Of a stretch of 64,000 nucleotides of DNA, positions 34,483 through 47,194 are shown in pieces. The position numbers were made by a program, and so were the translations under genes. Below the pieces are notes generated by a model, which searched no databases, had not been told where the DNA came from, and saw nothing but the letters and a program-made list of their open reading frames with translations. Source of the stretch: Istiophorus platypterus (taxonomy: Eukaryota; Chordata; Actinopteri; Istiophoriformes; Istiophoridae). How positions within the stretch are numbered: the first letter of the stretch is position 1; each line of letters opens with the position of its first letter. The stretch is taken from positions 27,346,501-27,410,500 of the forward strand of contig CM029118.1 of NCBI GenBank assembly GCA_016859345.1, given 5' to 3'.

Positions 34483-37400
34483 CCACCCAGGACTAGCAAG
34501 TGCTTGCCAACCTCAATCCCAAAATGCCACTTCCAACCACTTCTACCTCTGCCTGCCCTGTACCTGCAGAGGCTGAATGGGGCCCATGGCATGAGCAATG
34601 GACTGCACTAATAGAGAGGTATGATGGCAATCCTTACACTTGTTCGCTAATTTTGGAATTTTATCCCCTCTCTCCCCTTCTCCGATGATTGCTCATATTT
34701 TTTTTCATTATTAAAAACCGCATGGTAAAACACAAGTTATTAAGCTTTGAGAAACATAGGACAATATACTCCTAGGCAAGAGGCGACACTCAGGCAGGGG
34801 GGCAGCCTGGTGGCCAATCATGCCATCTGTTTTCTCACAGTAGTAGCTAAAGGTGAATGGAACACACAATCTTTGCCTTTCCCCTGAAATTAAAGATCAC
34901 TCTGTACTTCTAGACATACCCTCTGATTTGGATCCCCTTGTTTCTTTTGCCATAAAGATTGACAAACACGTTTCGAAAGAAGGAAGGAGAAAATCAACCT
35001 GAGGGGAAACGTCTTATAAACTGAAGGCAAATCACTCCTGTGCCTCTGCTCAACCTACCCTCTGGTGTTGAGGCAAGCAGCAAAGATGTTGCTTGAGTGC
35101 CCCCTGCCAGGAGGGAGGAATCCATGCAGTTGGGACACACTCACCTGTCAGGTGACGTATGTAAGCAACACCTTAAGGGGGGTTGCATCCACTGCTGACA
35201 ACTTGACACATTTCCTGGGAGAATGCACAGTAAAAGCCCCGGCTCATCGATAAAAACAGGGTTACTGGTGAGCTGAACCTCATACTCATCTGTTCTTCCC
35301 AGAATGCTGATGCATACTTGCTTTTAGTCTCCTGCTACTTCTTTTGAGTTTGCTGTCTTTGTAGAATCTCAAGCAGATGAGAACTTTATGGATTTAGGAC
35401 TGGCCTGTCAGCTCGAGCAGTCAAGTAACCATTCAAGGCAAATCAGTTTCTTGATTATCCCTAGCTATTGAAGCATATACCACACACTGACTGATATACT
35501 GGGCTCATTCTTGGGTGGAGTAATTTTTGCCAGTCATTGTGACATTTGTCTGCATTTCCCTATGTCTTCCCCAAGTCCTTTCGTTCTCAGTCTTTCAAGA
35601 CCTCTAAGGGAATTTGCTCTGTCTTTTCAGACTTCAAAGATGTGTTCAACAAGGCCCATGCTACATCCCTGCATCCTAATTGACCATACGATTGTGTCAT
35701 TGACCTTCTTCCTGGGGCATCACATCCCAGTGGTTGTCTATAACAACTACCTGCCCTGGAGATGGAGGCTATGAATCAGTGCAGTCTGAACTCCCTGGCA
35801 GCTGGAATTACACATCCCTCTTTTTCACCTGCTGATGTTAGCCTCATTTTTGTCAACAAGAGGGACAGATTCTTTGACCATGCATTAACCTGATGTGGGC
35901 TCTGATGGTGCTGTCAAGAGAACATACCCCTTTTCCCTCATATCCACTGCTTTTATACTTGTACAGGGTGCCACTATCAAGGAAGATTGGGAGACAGCAT
36001 TCAATACTCATAGTGATCACTAAGAGTACCTTGTCAAGCCTTTTGGTTTAAGTTAATGCTCCAGCTGTGTTTCACATGACATGTTGAATGTTTGTATTGG
36101 ACACTGCCAAGGTTAATGGAGAGTGGCCTTCCCCCGCTGATCATAAAGCATTGAAATTTTTTTTTGTTTTAATAACTTTTATCATATATTAATAAGAAAC
36201 TGCAGTTTTTAGGCCACACCTCCTCATGATTTGACATCCTCTGGCACCAAGTAACTGTGGAACACCGATTCAGATAACACCTACTTCAGGGGATTCTTTG
36301 GTTCAGGAAGTATAACAGGTTGTCCACTAATTGAAAGGTTGGAGGTTTGATTCCAAACTCCTCCAGTCCGCATATTTAAGTATCAGCAAGATACTGAACC
36401 CCGAATTGCCTGTGAAGTATCATCAGTGTATGAGTGATAGAAAAAGTGCTGTATGAATTTGTGGTGAAATGGGTGAACATGGCTTGTAGTGTAGTGTATT
36501 CTATAATTAGAGAAAGAGTATTAGTGTATTTTATAAGAAGAGAAAGTTGCAATATAAGTGCAGAGCATTTACCATTTAGTCTCCTGGGATGTGATTTACG
36601 TTTTCACCCATTCTCAACATGCCTGCCCGTAAGCTCCAATTTACCATAAAGGTCAGCACTTCGGATGTGGGGATGGGGCTGTCCTCTCTTAGTGCACTCC
36701 TAAAGATAACAAGGTGCAACTGTAGGCTTTCTTTTCTGGGAAACTGTCCCCTGCTAAGAGAAACTATGATATGTGGGCATCTGGGAGTTGTTGGCTACTA
36801 AGGTGGCACTGGAGGAGTGGAGACACAATGGGAGGGGGTGGAACAACCTTTTCTAGTATGGACTGACTACAAGAACTTGGAGTATATACAGACAGCCAAG
36901 AGAATTAACTGTGTTCAAATGGCTACTGGAGGAAGTGCAGATCCTGGAGAGAGGTCCGCAGATGCCTTTTGTCCTTGTTGCTCTATGTTCACAGGTTCTG
37001 CAGTGGGGTGTTCGTCCACACTCAGCTTTCAACTCATCTCACCTGGAGGAAGGCATGGGAAACTCTTCTCTACACCTCAGGCAGGTCCAAGAGAACAGTC
37101 GACAACCATCACACTCCAGCTCCTCAATATCATATTGGTCAAAAGGTCTGGCTGTCTACTAAAGATCATCCCCTCTGGATAGAACTCCACAAGCTTGCTC
37201 CCTGGTTTGTTGGCCCTTTTACTATCGCCAAATTTGTTAACCCTGTGGCGGTCCAGTTATGTTTTCCCATTTTTATTAGAAGTCACCCACATTCCACATC
37301 TCCAAGATCAAACTTGCCTTTAAGAGTCCACTGTTTCCCTGATCCAGACCCCCTCCCTCCCCCTTGTTAGTGATGGTCAACCTGCTTTTGGCGTAAAGCG

Positions 37401-37560
37401 TCTGCCTGCAGAAGGGGTTACAGTCGAAACCACCCGCTGTACTGGGAAGTTTATAGGCTAGAGGAGAGGTCCACAGCTGCATGGACATTTTGTACCAAGC
37501 TCTCATCAGACTTTCAACAGCGACATTCAAATCAGGCTGGGATGTCTGGAGACGTTGGTT
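34483..37560 (+). pseudogene. Degenerate Ty3/Gypsy retrotransposon internal region
   Basis: Broken fragments of a fish chromodomain-type Gypsy element occur in the expected order. They are gag-like sequence (about 34500-34690) and a decayed zinc-knuckle/gag end (about 35200-35254), a protease-like segment with the active-site triad altered (about 35340-35440), reverse-transcriptase pieces (about 35600-36140), RNase H pieces (about 36610-36910), and integrase C-terminus with a chromodomain-like end (about 36960-37560). Stops and frameshifts interrupt every part and a SINE-like insertion splits RT from RNase H. No working protein can be made. The integrase catalytic core was not recognised and seems deleted between about 36910 and 36960. 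Confidence 0.75.
36290..36560 (+). mobile_element. SINE-like insertion nested in the Gypsy remnant
   Basis: Contains 'ggttgtccactaattgaaag', 'gttggaggtttgattccaaa', 'ctcctccagtccgcat' and 'gcaagatactgaaccccgaa', a widespread fish repeat with a tRNA-like head. The string 'ggtttgattcc' fits a slightly decayed RNA polymerase III B box. It lies between RT-like and RNase H-like sequence, so it inserted after the Gypsy element did. Boundaries are approximate and the insertion may extend from about 36150 to 36600. Confidence 0.6.
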
Positions 37561-37580
37561 ATGGGATGGGGTCTTTTCAT

Positions 37581-38068
37581 TTCCTGCTCGTGTTTTTCCC
37601 AGCCCCTTTGACCATCCTCACTTGGTTACCCCTACTTACCTGCCCCTGCTGTTCCTGCCCTTACAACCTGTTTATATACTGGCTCGTTTCCCTTTGTTCT
37701 CTGCCAGATTGTTTTTGTTACTCCTTGTGTGTGCGCTGCTTTCCAGTGTTCCTCTCATGCTGCTTTCACGGTTTGTGACATTGTTTTATGACATGGTCTT
37801 TAGAATTTTTGCCTGCTCCCTGCCTACTCTTTTTTTCCTGTATCGGACAGATTGCTGATGTCTGACCTCTTGCTTTTGGAGTGAAGACATTACTGTTTTG
37901 AAACTTTTACCATCTTGTGTTAAAGTCTTTGCTTCCCATTCTCAGTTAATTCCAGAATTGTTACAGTTACAGGTTGTAAAACCAAAACAATGTCCTAATG
38001 AGAGTAAGGTGGGAACTCTTCATAGATGAGTTACACCTTTCATATTAGATGTAGACATTTCATCCACA

Positions 38069-38075
<7 letters not shown>
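37581..38075 (+). repeat. Right copy of the 495-bp direct repeat, candidate 3' LTR
   Basis: Follows the chromodomain-like end of the Gypsy remnant, as a 3' LTR should, and aligns with 33221-33715. It ends at an (AT)n microsatellite. The two copies have many differences, so the insertion is old. Confidence 0.6.

Positions 38076-38115
<40 letters not shown>
38068..38115. repeat. (AT)n microsatellite
   Basis: About 23 AT units directly at the end of the right repeat copy. The left copy has 'gattgatataaaa' at the same point, so the array seems to have grown from a short AT seed in the repeat. Confidence 0.95.
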
Positions 38116-38119
<4 letters not shown>

Positions 38120-40143
38120 TTTCCACTTCTGAAGGAATGGGAAGTCGTTTGTGCTTCTCAAAGTTTTGAAAAAACCCATTTGATTCTTTTTAACCCCTAT
38201 TTTATTGTGGTGGTGGCAGAAAACTCAGACTGATATCTCAACAGAAACTGTCTGCATCACTATAGGGGTTTGGATGAAGTAAACCTTTAAAGAAAGAATC
38301 CTGTTGGTCATCTCAAAATGTCAGGAAAACGTTAGAGAAAATCAAGGGTGATACCTCCCTCATTCACAGAAAAATACAACAAGAAACACACAAATTAAGC
38401 ACTATTGCTCCACCATAATTAAATGCTGACATGAGTTACATTTAAGCATCAGCCTCAAAACAATCACAATGGCACTTGTCACGGTGGTGTCAAGAGAGAA
38501 TAATGCCACTCTCAGTTTTGCCTGTTTGACACCCTCTGTTTAATTGTGAAAGCTGTGATGCTGAATGTTTGGCGGTTCACACAAAAATGAGGGGAAGAGA
38601 ATCAGTGGGTCTATTATCAGCACAAATTACAATGTCATTATGTGTCTCTATTCTTAGCTAAGACTGCTGCAGGGATCTCCCACATCTCTGGCATTGTTCA
38701 GACAACTGGCGTGTTGTTTCACAAAAGTTCACAATTTCATGTAAATCCCAAAAGGGACTAATGTGCCATTGTAACATGACATCACTTCCTTTTAGGATTC
38801 TAAATCTGTGTTCAGAGTGTGTAACGCATGAATTCACAGGCAACTCCCTCTAATAATAGTTAGAAAATTAAAGAGTTAGAGAGGAATTAGAGAGGAAATT
38901 TTCATGATTCCGTGTTTTTATGCAGAAACGTGGATATTGAACAAAATATTTGCCTCATATAGTGCAAATAAGTGAGTGTCAGCTTGAGAAAACAACACGC
39001 CTTTAAGGTTAAGAACATTTGTTAGTTTTGTAATGCACAGTTGTTGCTTGGTGTGAATCAATTCAAATCATGCACTTCGAAAATGTTTTCAGAAGGAATG
39101 AAGGAAAATCATTGCAGGGTGAGGTGAACAGACAACTTCCACTGCATGTAAACCCTATATATCTTTTCATAATGATTTGTGTATTTTTCAAAATGGACAC
39201 TTAGCATAAATATTAATGTTTTTTTAACTGTCATACAATTACAATTTCTTTCAAAGGGTGTTTGAGAGAAGACATTAGAGCTCCCAGCTGCTGTGAACTT
39301 GTTTGTTTCTCCACTGGGTAACAGAAAAATCTTGATTGGACTTTCCTTTTAATTTACAGATGGGAACATTAAGGATGTACAGTATTTGAAAAAAGGTGGA
39401 ACTTAGGTGATGTAGAATTAGAACATTATGATGTAAGGTTACAATTAGTTTCTCCCTCTCTTTCAAATGTTGGATGAATTCTCAGCCCTGCTCATAATTT
39501 CTTCTATTAACTTCTAATTATGAAGTCAAAACATGGTACGTGTATATAATTATATGTACTTCTGAGAAACATAAATTGCCAGACATTGTCATTTCTAAAA
39601 GAGGAATATAAAAGAATATGTTAGGGATGAGAACAGGGTTACATGTTGCTCTTGCATGTTGTTACAAAACATTTTCTTTCTTCTTTCTATTTCTTTCTTT
39701 AACATGTTCTTTGTTTGCTGTATAACTATACTCCTGCTGTGGAACAACAACTTCCACCTTGCTACAGGCACTGGTGGTACTGGCACCAGTTGTTACCATG
39801 AGCCTAAGCCAGCCAATCTCATGTCATGCTCTGCTTACACTGTAGAGAGCACATAAAACCAGCAAGATTTCTATTTCTATCTCTATTACCATAGAATCAG
39901 GCTGTCAGTTCAGGCCTTGTATTTTCAGTTAGTTGAATCCTCCTCCTCCCCTCCTTCCTCCGTCCCCTAGGCAGTGTCGCGGTCTTAAAAAGCAGCCTGT
40001 TGAGCAGCCATCAGTCTGCTGGCATTTGATCAATGCCCAGGTCCCTTTGTGCTGCTAAGCGACAGATAAAAGAGACTGTTATCAGCTCCACAGCATCAGC
40101 TGCAGATAGCTATGTTGCAGTGGCAGAGCAAGCCAGTGGGGCT

Positions 40144-40172
40144 GGTGTGTGTGTGTGTGTGTGGGGGGGGGG
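40144..40172. repeat. (GT)n followed by a G10 run
   Basis: 'ggtgtgtgtgtgtgtgtgtg' passes into a run of ten G residues, a mixed Z-DNA/G-rich tract. Confidence 0.9.
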
Positions 40173-41709
40173 TGTACACTTCAGCACTGTGTCGACGGAA
40201 AGAATCAGAATGGGAGGGATAAAGGGGAGGAGAAGGGGGAGGATGGGGTGGCACACAGTAGGTCAGCACCTTGATACAAGGTTTTACAGCTGTCACATGC
40301 CCTCTGGAGAGAAACACAGGCTTGAGGAGATGACTAGATGAGGAGAGCGACGGAGATAAAAGGGAGGCAATAATTACAAGGAGAAATGGTGTAAAAGCCA
40401 TCCTGAACCCATAGCAGAGGGAATTGTATGCTGTTGTTTGGTTCAACTACCCTGTTGACTGTGACTGCTGAGAGCACACTGTAAAAAACTACAACACAGC
40501 AAGCACACAAGCTCAAAATAATGGTAAAACAAACTCATAGTAAAGCTAAAACAATATGTATGCACAAATTCATACACACACACACACACTCAAATTACAT
40601 TGCACTTATTTATCCAAATTATATGGTTGCCTTGTTATCACTAAATTAATATGACCCAGGTCATAGTCATCACATCAAATCTTCTTCTCTGCCAAATTTC
40701 ATTCTCCAGCCCCATCAAACACTGCACCCTCCTCTTTGAGAGTCAATAAGGAGTATTGGGTGGTATAATTACAAGATCTCATTTCACAAAGATTTTGTTG
40801 ACAAAATTGTCAACACCTTCTACTGTTTGAAGGAGACAAATATATTCAATTTATAGCACCACTTTGACTAAAGCAAACAGAAAACTTTATACTTGTAAAC
40901 AGCCTAATGGATTGAAGTGTCCAATTCCACAAAGCGACGGATGGTACAAATGAGCGACACTGCAGAATAAAACAGATTCTGAAGCAATGCGTGACAAGCA
41001 GAGTAATGACACGATGCTTGGAGGGCTTTCTTTTTTGATGTGGATTACTGGGAGTGACAAAGAAAACAATGAGATGACAAAAGGCCTACAAGACTGCAGA
41101 TATCAGCTGCTATTAAAGGGCCTGGAGCACAGACAGAAATAGTTTCTATCCCCCCTAATTTACTCAGGCTGGGAGGTGAGGAGAAAGTTTTGAAAATTGT
41201 TTCACAACATGTCTCCTTATTTAAAAAGGCATAGTAACACACCAGGAAATTTATAGAGTAGAATGGAGTGCAAAAAGGCTGTATGATTAGGCGAGGTAGG
41301 CAGCTGCCTGTGGTTAAGACACATTTTGGCTGATCTTTCAAGGTTAGTGCTGAACTCAGTGACAAATACATTGTCTTTCCTGTCACTGCTTACACAATGC
41401 AGCCGTCCCGCCCTGAATTGAAGTTGCCTATATATGTGTGAGGGATTTAAAGCAAATGATGCATGGACTAAATCCAGTGTTGTTGTTTGTAGTTTTATCC
41501 TGAAACCAGTATCCCTTGTCTCCCACGGCCCATCAGTATTAAGCACCCACAGAGCTAAACCAAACTTTTACCTTTGCTGCCTCACTTTACAGAATTTCAG
41601 GCTGAGAAAGATTGTCTTTTATTTTATTTAGTCTTTTATTGTGAAGCAGCCACAGGATTGAGTTTGTTACCACAAATGACTGTTACCAATAATAACCTGA
41701 ATCGCCATT

Positions 41710-41729
41710 AAAAAAAAAAAAAAAAAAAA
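41710..41729. repeat. Poly(A) run
   Basis: An uninterrupted run of about 20 A residues. It could be a retroposon tail on the plus strand, but no recognisable body precedes it. Confidence 0.8.
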
Positions 41730-43282
41730 TCAACCAGGGAACTCAAATCTTAAGGATTACAGCTACAAAGTAAAAGTCCCGTTAGTATTACTGACAATAT
41801 GTACTTCAATATTAAAAGTAAAAGTACTCATTAGGGACCTTGCATTGTTATATTATTAAACATTATTACATCATTATACACTGTAATATACTACATTAAT
41901 TGTGACAAATGTGTATATATGTAGCCTAACTAGCATTTTAATGTTGTTGCTGGTTGAGGAAGGGAGAATTTCTTTATGTTCTGCTGGGTAGATTTTTCTA
42001 TATCAGTGCATCATATTTATTCAGTTGTTATGATATGTATCTGGAAATCTTAATCTGCCAGTTTAGTTAAATCAAAATATAGGTAACATAGAATGAAAAC
42101 ATTAAAGTTGAATACAAGTATCTCACTTGAGTAAATAAATGAATAAATAGTTGTCCAGTCAGAGCGGAAATGATGATAACCATGGCAATCAGTACCCCAA
42201 TTAATATTGGTCATGAAAAGTAACCGAGCATATTGTTCAATTAAAGTTTTCAGGGATCTTAATGACATTTTAAGTAACTTTATACTTCAACTCCACTTCT
42301 AGATGGAAGGATTCAGTTAGTACTTCCTCCATATAGCTGACAGCTGGTAGAGTTCAGATTTTATGTGAAACAAATATGATTATCAAATAAAATAGTAGGC
42401 ATTATTATAAATGCTATAAATCTTTCCAGCTGAATATTAAATACTTAAAACTATTAAGTATATTGTGCTGATAATACACCTGTACTGTGATTCGAATGCT
42501 ACCTCTAGCACTGCCAATATGAAAATTCTCACTTAGTGAAAGGATGTAAATGAGGCTGATGGAAACTTAATGTGTGAGTAACAGAAAAAAACAGAAAAAA
42601 ATGACATTTCTCTTCCCACCAACAATATTACAATGAAAATGGCAATAATTACCTTTCCCTAATTTGAAATCATGACATTTGCATTTGAAACTGCTAAGTA
42701 ATTTTCACCCCTTTAGTTACCATTTCCCACTTGACAATTGGGTGCAATATGACAGTTTGGGAGAATGTTTCCTCCATTTTCTAAGATCAGCTGTGATTGA
42801 CTGTGTATGAGAATGGAAAAAAGGCCTGCGGGAAAGGGGGGGTAGGGGATTTGTTTGTGTGTGTGTATGTGTGTGTGTGTGTGTTTTGACTGGTAAGTAG
42901 GAGGGTTAACACGGTTTCATTCCCGAGTTGTCACATACAGGTGCTTGGTTGCGACCCTCTTGGCGTCATTTTTAAATGCACTGGGTCTTCTTTAGTGTCT
43001 TTTTTCAGCATGCATGAGAGCTGTCTCCTAAAAAATACATTTCCATTCAACCAGACTGCAACAGTAAATATGTATGTATTTGTGATCAGATTACATTTTT
43101 TATAAACATAATGAGGATATGTTGTTAATTTATGCATTTGGGCAGGTTGCAAATATGTTGATACTGAGCGTATAAGTAGAAATATACACTTGCAGTGACT
43201 AAAGCCTCATTACACCTTTTTATGTTTATGTTTAGACACTCACAGTGGTTGGTTAAGGTTAGAGAAAGATTGCGGTCGGGCT

Positions 43283-44222
43283 AATCAGTTAGATAAACTT
43301 CAAGCATGTCTTAGGGATATTCAGATCTGGATGACCCGCAACTTCCTACTATTGAACTCAGATAAAACTGAAGTTATTGTGATTTGACTGCAACACCTCA
43401 GAAACACATTATCTAATGATATACTTAGTCTAGATGCCTTTGCTCTGGCCTAACTCCCACATAAAACAAACTTCAAGGACGCCTTTTTTCATCTATGTAA
43501 TATTGCAAATATCAGGCACATCCTTTCTCAAAATAATGCAGAAAAACTAGTACATCCCTTCATTACCTCTAGGCTTGATTATTGCCTCTCCTTATTATCA
43601 GGCTTTGCCAATAACACATTAAATACTCTCCAGCTGATTCAGATTGCTGCAGCTAGAGTACTGATAAGAACCAGAAAAAGAGATCATATCTCTCCTGTGT
43701 TAGCATCTCTACATTGGCTCCCTGTGAAATCAAGAAAAAAAAATTTAAATCCTCCTCCTCACCTACAAATCCCTTAATGGTCAGACACCCTCCTATCTTA
43801 AAGATCTCATATTACCTTATTATCCCAGTAGAACACTTCGCTCCCAGAACGCAGGTCTACTAGTGGTTCCTAGGGTCTCCACAAGCAGAATGGGAGGCAG
43901 AACCTTCAGTTATCAGGCTCCTCTGCTGTGGAACCATCTTCCAGTTTGGGTCCGGGAGGCAGACACAGTCTATATGTTTAAGTTGGCTGAAAACCTTCCT
44001 CTTTACCACCATGAGCCAGGATCTGTTCAACGTTTCAACCTGTTAAAAGGGAGTTTTTTGTTGCAACTGTCGCCAAGTGCCTGTTCATGAGGGAAATGTT
44101 GGGTCTCTGTAAATAAAAAACTAAGATTCTGGTCTAGACTTGCTCTATATGAAAAGTGCCCTGAGATGACGTTTGTTATGATTGGGCACTATATGAATAA
44201 AGTTGAATTGAATTGAATTGAA
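43283..44222 (+). mobile_element. L2-type non-LTR retrotransposon (LINE), truncated 3' end
   Basis: Translated pieces give the C-terminal part of a fish L2-clade reverse transcriptase: NFLLLNSDKTEVIV, SRLDYCLSLLSGFANNTLN, ASLHWLPV, and GGRTFSYQAPLLWNHLPVWV. The frame is broken by a TGA near 43385 and by a length change at the A-run near 43736. The element ends with 'attgggcactatatgaataa' and 'agttgaattgaattgaattg', the TTGAA-repeat 3' tail typical of this clade in fish. The 5' part, with the endonuclease and most of the RT, is missing. That is the usual outcome of truncated target-primed insertion. Confidence 0.85.
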
Positions 44223-44264
44223 ATAATACAGAAAACATTCACATCAGACAAAACATGTCTATTT

Positions 44265-44410
44265 AGATTTAACCATAACCACAATCTTTCCCTAACCTTC
44301 ACCAAAGTGCTTTTGTTGCCAAAAGCTGACCACAAACGGGACTCTGGATGTGAACCCTGGTCTCTGGGTTGACAGTCCTGCAGTATGTACACTTACCATC
44401 CTTCCCAAAC
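44265..44410 (-). mobile_element. tRNA-derived SINE-like repeat, minus strand
   Basis: Read on the minus strand, the segment has 'aggatggtaagtgtacatac', then 'cagagaccagggttcacatc'. 'ggttcacatcc' fits a pol III B box (GGTTCRANNCC), about 45 bases after an A-box-like start. The plus strand then shows 'aaccataaccacaatctttc', a phrase of common fish repeats. It lies just downstream of the LINE tail. Class is tentative. Confidence 0.45.
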
Positions 44411-45376
44411 ACATCCTGGCAACTTTGCTGCCAATAATAAATGTAGCGATTCATTCATGTTGTAGTATAACCTGCATGTTAAAAAATGACCCTAAAGGGC
44501 ACCGATGTGCCAGAGAGTGACACCAAGGATCCCTGACTGAGCTCCCTTACGTGACGAGGTGGGAGGGAAAGCATGTTGGGGGGCCTCTAATTGGTGAAGG
44601 TCTTTTTGCTCTGTTGGCAGAGTCCCTGGAGAGGAGAGTGCCTAGTGTCAGTATGTAACCTCACCGCCAAGAAACACTTTCAGTCTTTTTTAAATTCTCC
44701 TACAGTCAGTTGTCAGCAGGAGAAGTCAAGACATGAAAACACTCTCCTTTATGCATTTTTGCAGGGTTTTTGTTTCTTGGTTTTGCCTCCCCGTTGCCTT
44801 TGCTCGTACGTTCTTTGTGTCTGTCTTGTACCTTATTGCCCTTGTCTCTGTTCTTTGGTAAATATTCAGTGGCCTTGTGCATCTTTCAGCAGAGGGCCCA
44901 CACTCGAGTGTGTTTGTGTGTCCGTGCACGTGTGGTTCACGATTCAAGATTGCTTTATTCGTCCCAATTACACAGACAATTATACTGCAGTGACCAGCAT
45001 TCACAAATCTAATGAATTAGGACTAAGTATAGAAATAAACTGCACTCTCACTTCCCACCCTCCTTATTTCCTCTGTTATAAAGATCAACTGAACGGAAGC
45101 AGTTTGCACCTGATGTAAGCAGCTTGAGAGCAGGACAGGGAGGGTTTAGAAATAATTTTACAAGCATCTTTAATAAGACTCGTGTCAAAACTGTGTGTTT
45201 TTGTGCGTGTGTGTTCCCTTCTTACAGTCTGTTGAGTACAGTCTGCAGATCAGTCGCTAGATGATACGCCCATGAAACAAGCAGAGGATTAAACTTACAG
45301 AAGGACGGCATCATTAACCGTGTGTAGTTAAATGTTAATGGGCGTACTGCTGCCTCTGAGCACAGAAGGAGGAAGG

Positions 45377-45384
45377 TATAAAAG
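45377..45384 (+). promoter_or_regulatory. TATA-box-like element, candidate promoter
   Basis: 'tataaaag' is a canonical TATA box, followed by purine-rich sequence and then a more GC-rich block (about 45430-45600) with an open frame from 45455. A transcription start would be expected near 45408. No downstream gene could be recognised, so this may be chance or a noncoding RNA promoter. Confidence 0.25.
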
Positions 45385-45879
45385 TGCAAGAGCAGAGACA
45401 GGGAGAAGAGAGCGAAAGAGAAAGGAGAAGGCTCGGGGTTTTTAACCTTTATTTATGCAGAGAGGGCAGACTGAGGGAGTCGGCTCTGTTTTAGCAACCT
45501 CTGACTTCACGCACACATTCTTGGAACTAGGAGCTTCTCCGAATCTGCTTCTGCAGGCAGCGCCACTGCCTCGGGCCATTTCACTGATAGAGGGTAGGAA
45601 GTGCATTGATTTGTTCACTTCCCCCAAATTCAAATTTTCTCACCATGACAACACTCACTTTCAAGTCAAATGCTAACATTGGTCACTGTCACCGGTTAAG
45701 GCTGTAGTAAGCCCCTGAATGGGGGGCTACACCGTTAGCTTTACCGTTAAAGGTGTCTGCCCTTTTTAAGCTGAAGAAATTGATATTTCTTCTGTCAAAA
45801 CAGTCTGGCTTTGAAGACACTTATATTCAAAGGATGCTTTTCCTTTTTTTAAGAACACAAGGAACAGAGGTTCTTTGAG

Positions 45880-46185
45880 CTATATGCTAGCACCAGCATG
45901 CTAACATGCTCACTATGACAATGCTTGTAAGCTGATGTTTAGCAGGCAGAATGATTATTACACTAACCATCTTTGTTTAGCATGTTAATATGCTAACATT
46001 TGCTAATTAGCACTCAACACAAATTACAGCTGAGGATGAATGTCGTTAGTTTTTCAGGTGTTTGGTCATAAACCAAAGTATGGGACAAATTACAAAAGGG
46101 CTTATGGTGACGCTAAGGGAAAAGGGAAGGGATAATCAAAGGTCAAGCTAAATTTCATGGCATCTAGCTGAGTGATTTTCAAACA
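45880..46185 (-). repeat. Dispersed teleost repeat, copy 5 (reversed)
   Basis: 'agcaccagcatgctaacatg', 'ctcactatgacaatgcttgt', 'gctaacatttgctaattagc', 'tttggtcataaaccaaagta' and 'aaatttcatggcatc' are the family's landmarks in reverse complement order. Confidence 0.75.
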
Positions 46186-47163
46186 GCAGTACGAGCATCA
46201 TGGCACGTTGATATTGCGAATATTTTTTTGTGTTTTTTAAAATCTCAGCTCAGCATCTCTGTTTTTATTCAAATATAATACTGTGTTCACTCGTACTGTC
46301 AAGTTCTCTATGTATTTCATTTTAAACTAAACTGGTGGTAGAGAGGAAACGAATAAACTTGCCCGGAGTTTTCTACCCAAGATGTTCCGTCCACGATTCA
46401 GAAGGAAATGGTAGAAGATGTTTTAGGATTTCAGTCAGCCAGGGAGCATTAGAGAGAGAGAGACTGTGTACAAGCAGCATTAAAAACTTTAATGTTTTCC
46501 AACATAACATAAAAGGTGTGGAAGAAAACAGTGCACAATTCAGACTTAACTTTGTGAATATGCACAGAAACGCATGTGAATACGCATAGAAATAAACCTA
46601 CAGTGTATCCTCTGCAGCCTTGGTCTTTACAATGTGTTAGATCTGACTATTATGCAAAACCTGTCTTTATACTTACATTATGTTTGTTTTGTATTTATGA
46701 CAGATCTGTACAACAAAGACCTGTTTAGCTGCAGGGATCAGTTGATTATTGAAGCTGGATAAATTGAAAGAAAAGACATAGGTATTTGCATCTAGTGCTA
46801 TCAAACTTAATGTGTTTTTCCATGGAACAATTTTTTATCTTGTTTTTCCTCCTGCTATCTTTGGCAGTATGCATACATGCCTGTATATACTCTTTTTTCT
46901 TCATGTTTTTCTTAGGACTGAGACCTGCCCTTCAGATTGGATAGATATTTGCATGTAAACATGTACTTATTAAGGCTATTACAGAATATGCTTACCATGT
47001 GTTCCCTGGTCTCAAAGTCTTCTTTAGTGATCAAAGAATAATGAGAAAATCAAAAATTAAAAGACAGAAGACAAAAAGGATATAATATATAATTTCAGGT
47101 TTTTTTCGTTAATTAGGTGAGAACTTCCATGACACTTATTGTTTGTTGGCTGATATTTGATAT

Positions 47164-47194
47164 AAATATATAAACTTATTAAGTTTATATATTT
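47164..47194. repeat. 31-bp perfect palindrome (15-bp arms, 1-base centre)
   Basis: 'aaatatataaactta' (47164-47178), one T, then its exact reverse complement (47180-47194). It lies directly before the SINE. Confidence 0.9.

Larger units (their letters stand above)
38116..43280. other. Intergenic AT-rich DNA
   Basis: No exon recognised. It holds a GT/G-run tract (40144-40172), a poly-A run (41710-41729), a GT run (42855-42885) and otherwise AT-rich unique-looking sequence. A stretch at about 39960-40130 has several GATA/TATC-type sites but no firm signal. Confidence 0.6.

Noticed and set aside
34122..34598. 158-codon minus-strand open frame
   Set aside because: Runs antisense to gag-like sequence of the Gypsy remnant and has no family resemblance of its own.
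44591..45118. Longest plus-strand open frame (175 codons)
   Set aside because: No recognisable domain or signal architecture. Its C-terminal part translates repeat-like sequence beginning 'gattcaagattgctttattc', which occurs widely in fish genomes.
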